A stretch of 9,930 nucleotides of DNA from Clostridium sp. CAG:411 (GTDB taxonomy: Bacteria > Bacillota > Clostridia > Lachnospirales > Lachnospiraceae). Both the position numbers and the translations under genes were made by a program. Below the pieces are notes generated by a model that was not told the DNA's origin, ran no database searches, and saw only the letters and a program-made list of their open reading frames with translations. Location of the stretch: contig FR899698.1 in NCBI GenBank assembly GCA_000437275.1, forward strand, positions 1 to 9,930, given 5' to 3'. Positions 6,086-9,930 of the stretch are shown one piece after another; the first letter of the stretch is position 1, and every line of letters starts with the position of its first letter.

Positions 6086-6113
6086 ATTATAGATGGAATG
6101 GATGTTATTGCAA
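6086..6113 (-). promoter_or_regulatory. promoter of the methionine synthase-like gene
   Basis: On the minus strand TTGCAA (6108-6113), a 16-base spacer and a perfect TATAAT (6086-6091) form a good sigma-A promoter. It predicts a 5' untranslated region of about 130 bases ahead of the ATG at 5946. Confidence 0.7.
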
Positions 6114-6130
6114 AATACATAAAAATGAGA

Positions 6131-6159
6131 GTTATCCATAGTTTTAAACTATGGACAAC
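6131..6159 (-). terminator. probable terminator of the LysR pair
   Basis: A 14-bp hairpin built on CCATAGTTT and AAACTATGG, extended by GTT/AAC with one wobble pair and closed by a single-base loop at the top. It lies four bases past the stop codon of the second LysR gene. On the minus strand it is followed by CTCTCATTTTTATG, a modest T-run a few bases after the stem. It would insulate the regulators from the synthase gene, fitting the separate promoter downstream. Confidence 0.6.
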
Positions 6160-6163
6160 CCGA

Positions 6164-7063
6164 TTACTCCAAATATTTTTTGATTGCTTCTAAATAGGTA
6201 GCTCCCAGTCTGCTACGCATTCCTTTTCTATGTGTAATATAACCAATACGCATATCACTTTCATCTGCCAAGGGAACTGCTATAATATCTTTTCCATTTA
6301 GTTTTTCATCAATTACACCACTACATACCGTATACCCATTTAATCCAATTAGTAGGTTAAACAAGGTTGCCCGATCCCTTACACGGATATTTTTCTTACG
6401 TTCCGATGAAGAAAATATTTCTTCTGAAAAATAGAAGGAATTATGCTCTCCCTGTTCAAAGGAAAGATACGGAAATTGTTCCAATTCCTGATTTGTAATT
6501 ACCTTTTTTTCTGCCAACGGATGCACCCTGCTGATAAATACATGCGGCTTTGCAACGAATAAAGGATGAAATTCCAAGTCATGGGATTTTAAGATTTTCA
6601 ACAGCACTTTTTCGTTAAAATCATTTAGAAATAATATTCCTATTTCGCTTTTCATGCGTGCTACATCCTCTATTATTTCATAGGTCTGTGTTTCCCGTAG
6701 GCTGAAATCATACTCCTCCTGTCCGTATTTCTTAATTAAATCTACAAAGGCATTTACCGCAAAAGAATAATGTTGGGTAGATACACAAAACTGCTTTTTC
6801 CCACCACTTTTTCCTTTAAATTTATCCTCAAGTATTGCTGCCTGCTCCAACACTTGTCTTGCATATCCTAAAAAATCATCCCCTTCTTTGGACAGACTGA
6901 TGCCTTTATTGGTTCTGTTAAAAATAACAAGATTCATTTCTTTTTCCAACTCATGGATTGCGTTGGTAAGACTGGGTTGGGAAATATACAGTCGATTTGC
7001 GGCCTCCGTAATGGTTCCAGTCTCTGCTACCATTATTACATATTTTAATTGTTGTAATGTCAT
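6164..7063 (-). CDS. LysR-family transcriptional regulator (second of a tandem pair)
   Basis: A 299-residue LysR-type regulator. The winged helix-turn-helix spans about 1-60: MTLQQLKYVIMVAETGTITEAANRLYISQPSLTNAIHELE, with the A-A-x-x-L-x-(I)-S-Q-P-S-L-T recognition helix. A linker helix follows to about 85, then a two-lobed effector domain to the C-terminus. Length is standard. The gene sits directly upstream of, and co-oriented with, the methionine synthase-like gene, separated by a terminator and promoter. By analogy with LysR regulators of methionine and cysteine genes in other Firmicutes (MtaR/CmbR type), it may control that enzyme; this is inference from position. Start: the ATG at 7063 has AGGTG nine bases upstream. 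An alternative GTG at 7075 would overlap the preceding stop by four bases. Confidence 0.9.
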   Translation of the reverse strand: MTLQQLKYVIMVAETGTITEAANRLYISQPSLTNAIHELEKEMNLVIFNRTNKGISLSKEGDDFLGYARQVLEQAAILEDKFKGKSGGKKQFCVSTQHYSFAVNAFVDLIKKYGQEEYDFSLRETQTYEIIEDVARMKSEIGILFLNDFNEKVLLKILKSHDLEFHPLFVAKPHVFISRVHPLAEKKVITNQELEQFPYLSFEQGEHNSFYFSEEIFSSSERKKNIRVRDRATLFNLLIGLNGYTVCSGVIDEKLNGKDIIAVPLADESDMRIGYITHRKGMRSRLGATYLEAIKKYLE

Positions 7064-7071
7064 ATTCAATT

Positions 7072-7977
7072 TCACCTACTTTCTTTTTTCTCTTCTTCTA
7101 ATAGTATCTTTTTTAATTTCTGTGCTGCCACACTCATAGGGCGTTTGGAATCATACACCATGCATACATACCGATTGGGAATCTTCTCTTTTAATGTAAG
7201 CAAAACAATCTCACGCCTTTTGATTGCCTCCTGTGCCATTTTTTCCGGTAGAAATGCTAAGCCAAGCTCACTTTTTACCAATGGCAACACCTGATCCGTT
7301 GTAGCCGCCTCCGTATCGGGTATCAATTCTATTCCATAAGATTGAAATAGCTGCGAATAAAAATGATAGGTTGTTGTTTCCTTTCCCAGACAAATCAATG
7401 GAAATTCCTTCAAATCTTTAACCGATAACATTCTATCTGCAAGTGCGGCAAAAGTTTTTCCTCCGATTAAAATTTCCTGAAACTCCTGAAGTTTTATCTC
7501 TTTTAACTCTGCCCCCAAATTGGTTGGCGTCGTAACTACCGCAAAATCAATCTCTCCGCTACGCACAGAACGAATTGCCTGCGGGGTAGAATGATTACAG
7601 ATTTTTAACCGAACACCTGGATATTCCATATGAAACTTTTTCAGACGGTCCAGCAAATATATATTCAAAGCCGTTTCACTGGCACCAATCGAAACACTAC
7701 CATGTTCTAAGCCCACACTTTCAGACAATTCCTCCTCTGCCTGCTGAATCTGCATTATAGCTGCTGAAACTCTGGTATAAAGCATTTCACCTTCGGGTGT
7801 TAAACAAACTCCTCGATTTGTTCGGATAAATAAGGTACAATTCAATTCATGCTCCAGACAATTCATGGCACGCGTAACATTCGGCTGACTACTATTTAAT
7901 GCATGGGCTGCCTTTGTAAAATTGCTGTATTTTGCCACATAATAAAAAATTCTATAGTATTCAAAATTTACATTCAT
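7072..7977 (-). CDS. LysR-family transcriptional regulator (first of a tandem pair)
   Basis: A 301-residue LysR-type regulator. The DNA-binding domain (1-62) reads MNVNFEYYRIFYYVAKYSNF, then KAAHALNSSQPNVTRAMNCLE, with FIRTNRGVCLTPEGE as the wing. The effector domain begins near residue 95 (SVSIGASETALNIYLL). The ATG at 7977 follows GGGGAAAGGG closely; an in-frame ATG 15 bases upstream lies in front of that site and is rejected. The gene is only about 30% identical by eye to the next one, mainly in the HTH, so the pair is not a fresh duplication. It is divergent from pyrB across a 123-base gap that holds repeat motifs suited to autoregulation. Target genes are unknown. Confidence 0.9.
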   Translation of the reverse strand: MNVNFEYYRIFYYVAKYSNFTKAAHALNSSQPNVTRAMNCLEHELNCTLFIRTNRGVCLTPEGEMLYTRVSAAIMQIQQAEEELSESVGLEHGSVSIGASETALNIYLLDRLKKFHMEYPGVRLKICNHSTPQAIRSVRSGEIDFAVVTTPTNLGAELKEIKLQEFQEILIGGKTFAALADRMLSVKDLKEFPLICLGKETTTYHFYSQLFQSYGIELIPDTEAATTDQVLPLVKSELGLAFLPEKMAQEAIKRREIVLLTLKEKIPNRYVCMVYDSKRPMSVAAQKLKKILLEEEKKESR

Positions 7978-7990
7978 AAACCCTTTCCCC

Positions 7991-8025
7991 ACTATATCAA
8001 ATACTTATTTCTACTATATCAATAA
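7991..8025. promoter_or_regulatory. candidate LysR operator: direct repeat plus TTATT-N11-AATAA dyad
   Basis: ACTATATCAA occurs twice, at 7991-8000 and 8013-8022, exactly 22 bases apart (two helical turns). Overlapping the second copy is TTATT (8005-8009), 11 bases, then AATAA (8021-8025), which fits the T-N11-A pattern bound by LysR proteins. Together they sit 14-48 bases upstream of the LysR ATG, the usual place for autoregulation. Confidence 0.45.
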
Positions 8026-8030
8026 TACAT

Positions 8031-8059
8031 TTTACTTATCACAAATGTCAAATTATAAT
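8031..8059 (+). promoter_or_regulatory. promoter of the pyrBI operon
   Basis: TTTACT (8031-8036, four of six consensus bases), a 17-base spacer and a perfect TATAAT (8054-8059). It predicts a leader of only about 35 bases before pyrB, too short to hold a PyrR-type attenuator. Confidence 0.6.
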
Positions 8060-8100
8060 CACTTTAGATAAGAAGATTAAAAAGTAAAGGAAGAAAGGCT

Positions 8101-9051
8101 ATGAGACACTTAATTGATCCATTGGATTTCACTTTGGAAGAAACCTGTAACGTTTTAGATTTGGCAGATCGCATCTTGATGCGGCCCTCCGAGTATTCCC
8201 ATGTTGCAGACGGGAAAAAACTCGCAACTCTTTTTTATGAACCCAGTACAAGAACACGCCTTTCTTTTGAGGCCGCCATGTTAAATCTTGGCGGGCAAAC
8301 CTTAGGATTTGCTGGTGCTGAACAATCCAGTGCTACCAAAGGAGAAACCGTTGCAGACACGGCTCGTGTAGTAAGCTGTTACGCTGATATTATTGCAATG
8401 CGCCACCCAAAGGAAGGCGCTCCACTTCGTGCCTCTATGTATGCAAAAGTACCAGTTATCAACGCAGGAGACGGCGGGCATAATCATCCCACCCAGACAC
8501 TAATTGATATGATGACGATTCGGCAAAAGAAAGGCCGCTTAGACCATCTTACTATTGGATTTTGCGGAGATTTAAAGTTTGGTCGAACTGTCCACTCCCT
8601 TGTAAATAGTCTTGTTCGCTATCCAGGAAATCAATTTTATTTCATTTCCCCAGACGAGCTTCGTGTACCAGACTATCTTATTACGGATACTTTACATCCT
8701 GTCAATGCTACTTATCATGAAGTAAGTAGTTTGGAAGACACCTTACCAAAACTGGATGTCTTGTATATGACACGAGTACAAAAAGAGCGTTTCTTCAATG
8801 AGGAAGATTATATTCGCCTAAAGGGAAGTTATATGCTAACAAGAAAAAAGCTGCAACTTGCTCCATCCGATATGCCCGTTCTACATCCATTACCAAGAGT
8901 AGATGAAATTTCTCTTGACGTAGATGAGGATAAACGTGCCGCCTATTTTGATCAGGTGCAAAATGGTGTTTATGTCCGCATGGCACTTATTATGGCACTA
9001 CTAGGTATTCCGGACCCTACAACGGGAGAGGAGGTATTTGAGAATGCTTAA
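8101..9051 (+). CDS. pyrB: aspartate carbamoyltransferase, catalytic chain
   Basis: A 316-residue catalytic subunit of aspartate transcarbamoylase. It joins carbamoyl phosphate and L-aspartate to N-carbamoyl-aspartate, the committed step of UMP synthesis in the cytosol. The carbamoyl-phosphate loop STRTRLSFE (49-57), the 80s loop with K80 (SSATKGET), HNHPTQTL (127-134), GDLKFGRTVHS (156-166), R225 in MTRVQKER and HPLPRVDE (262-269) are all present. Length is normal. AGGAAGAAAGG precedes the ATG at 8101. It overlaps pyrI by eight bases, as expected for the class B holoenzyme that has a regulatory chain. It is the first gene of the operon and divergent from a LysR gene. Confidence 0.97.
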   Translation: MRHLIDPLDFTLEETCNVLDLADRILMRPSEYSHVADGKKLATLFYEPSTRTRLSFEAAMLNLGGQTLGFAGAEQSSATKGETVADTARVVSCYADIIAMRHPKEGAPLRASMYAKVPVINAGDGGHNHPTQTLIDMMTIRQKKGRLDHLTIGFCGDLKFGRTVHSLVNSLVRYPGNQFYFISPDELRVPDYLITDTLHPVNATYHEVSSLEDTLPKLDVLYMTRVQKERFFNEEDYIRLKGSYMLTRKKLQLAPSDMPVLHPLPRVDEISLDVDEDKRAAYFDQVQNGVYVRMALIMALLGIPDPTTGEEVFENA

Positions 9052-9469
9052 TATAGAATCCATTCAAAATGGAATTGTCATTGACCATATCACTGCGGGA
9101 AAGGGCATGGATATTTATCGCCTTTTGCATCTTGAAGCCATGGATCAATCTATCGCCCTTCTACAATATGTAAAAAGCCAAAAGTATGGCAAAAAAGACT
9201 TGATTAAAATAGAAAGGGTAAACAATCTTCCCCGACTGGATATTTTAGGTTATTTGGATGAAAATATCACATTGATTTCAATCAAAGACGGAAAAGTGGT
9301 GAAAAAATTTCATCCCATTCCTCCAATGGAACTTAAAAATGTAATTCGTTGTGAAAACCCACGTTGTATTACAAGTATTGAAACCCATTGCGACCATATA
9401 TTTCGGATGTCCGTATCCAAAAAATATAGATGTATTTACTGCAATCAGGAAATACATGTTAAAAAATAA
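9044..9469 (+). CDS. pyrI: aspartate carbamoyltransferase, regulatory chain
   Basis: A 141-residue regulatory subunit that binds nucleotide effectors and joins PyrB trimers into the allosteric holoenzyme. The N-terminal effector domain starts IQNGIVIDHITAGKGMDIYRLL. The C-terminal zinc domain has all four structural cysteines: C103 and C108 (CENPRC), C130 and C133 (CIYC). The ATG at 9044 lies nine bases after GGAGAGGAGG and eight bases inside the end of pyrB, indicating translational coupling. A TTG six bases upstream is rejected. Presence of PyrI implies feedback control by nucleotides at the protein level. Confidence 0.96.
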   Translation: MLNIESIQNGIVIDHITAGKGMDIYRLLHLEAMDQSIALLQYVKSQKYGKKDLIKIERVNNLPRLDILGYLDENITLISIKDGKVVKKFHPIPPMELKNVIRCENPRCITSIETHCDHIFRMSVSKKYRCIYCNQEIHVKK

Positions 9470-9495
9470 GTAACAAAATATAGGGAGATGATCTT

Positions 9496-9930
9496 ATGTC
9501 ATTAGTGCTACCAAGAGAAGAAGAAGTTGAAAAGATATTTTCAAGAATCCTTTCCTCAGATAAATCCTGCGAAAGACTTCTTGAGACATTTTATGATCAT
9601 TTATGCGATGACAATATGTACATTGACCCAGATCCACATCATTTTGCAGAAGTTCTACTTCATGCATACAAAAACGGAGACGTCAGTGCATTATTGCTGG
9701 AACTATGCAACCGCAGTATGTTTGACCTACTAAAGGAAGCTTACTTAATTCCAAAACGTTTTCACGGAAAATCTGGAGAAAACCCGGTTCTTCTTACAGA
9801 TGTGGAGGGAAACCTTTTGGAATCTAAAAAGAAACTGGTCTCAAAACATGAATATAAAAAATTTTACGAAGTCTACAAGGCACACACTGCCGCTCCTCGC
9901 TCAAAATTATATTTGGCAGACGGATACGAC
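9496..9930 (+). CDS. unrecognised protein downstream of pyrI, partial (runs off window)
   Basis: An ATG at 9496 behind AGGGAG opens a frame that stays open for 145 codons to the window edge. It begins MSLVLPREEEVEKIFSRIL and ends SKLYLADGYD. It is soluble and mainly helical in look, rich in Leu, Glu, Lys and His, with an acidic DDNMYIDPDPHHF stretch at about 38-50 and no signal peptide or membrane segment. I do not recognise a family. It begins 26 bases after pyrI with no terminator between, so it is probably cotranscribed with pyrBI. The frame, the ribosome binding site and the coding-like composition support a real gene; a link to pyrimidine synthesis is only suggested by position. Confidence 0.75.
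   Translation, partial: MSLVLPREEEVEKIFSRILSSDKSCERLLETFYDHLCDDNMYIDPDPHHFAEVLLHAYKNGDVSALLLELCNRSMFDLLKEAYLIPKRFHGKSGENPVLLTDVEGNLLESKKKLVSKHEYKKFYEVYKAHTAAPRSKLYLADGYD

Noticed and set aside
8060..8100. PyrR-binding attenuator ahead of pyrB
   Set aside because: Only about 35 bases separate the predicted start from the ATG; there is no room for anti-terminator and terminator hairpins and no T-run.
9527..9733. Plus-strand frame of 68 codons after pyrI
   Set aside because: It is out of phase with the better-initiated, longer frame from 9496 and starts inside it.

Overview
The window looks like a chromosomal stretch from a low-GC Gram-positive bacterium of the Clostridia, most likely a Lachnospiraceae-type gut anaerobe. 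The grounds are AT-rich DNA, strong GGAGG-type ribosome binding sites, Firmicutes-like promoters, and proteins of clostridial flavour (a PyrB/PyrI pair, a YxjG-type methionine synthase, a zinc-ribbon membrane protein). The genus assignment is inference. No tRNA, rRNA, CRISPR array, intact transposase or phage gene is visible.

Left part (1-2506). This is a minus-strand run holding the start of an alpha/beta hydrolase (cut by the window edge), a small cupin protein, a decayed SAM-dependent methyltransferase, and an intact ketopantoate-reductase-family gene. The reductase is preceded by a well-initiated overlapping small frame that may mark an N-terminal frameshift. A roughly 540-base gap follows, containing a plus-strand relic of a GNAT acetyltransferase.

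Middle part (2507-4820). A complete CaCA-family sodium/calcium-type antiporter reads on the plus strand. Immediately behind it lies a headless remnant of an HxlR-type regulator, then a perfect 15-bp palindrome. A minus-strand zinc-ribbon membrane protein ends inside this palindrome. A divergently placed 90-residue secreted Cys/His protein has its own near-consensus promoter. A 20-bp-stem bidirectional terminator closes the region.

Right-centre part (4828-7977). All genes are on the minus strand: two tandem LysR-family regulators followed by a cobalamin-independent methionine synthase-like enzyme of the YxjG/MetE C-terminal type. The synthase has its own promoter and a dyad at the predicted transcription start. 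No SAM riboswitch is recognisable, so LysR control in the style of known methionine/cysteine LysR regulators is the natural hypothesis.

Right part (8101-9930). A plus-strand pyrimidine operon starts divergently from the LysR pair: pyrB, pyrI (8-base overlap), then an unrecognised gene 26 bases on that runs off the window. PyrB and PyrI form aspartate transcarbamoylase, the committed step of UMP synthesis.

Most of the window is ordinary metabolism and regulation. The parts that deserve a second look are the cluster of gene relics (602-2409 and 3453-3578), the palindrome with its open minus-strand frame, the putative LysR operators, and the unknown gene tied to pyrBI. I see no convincing novel multi-gene system.
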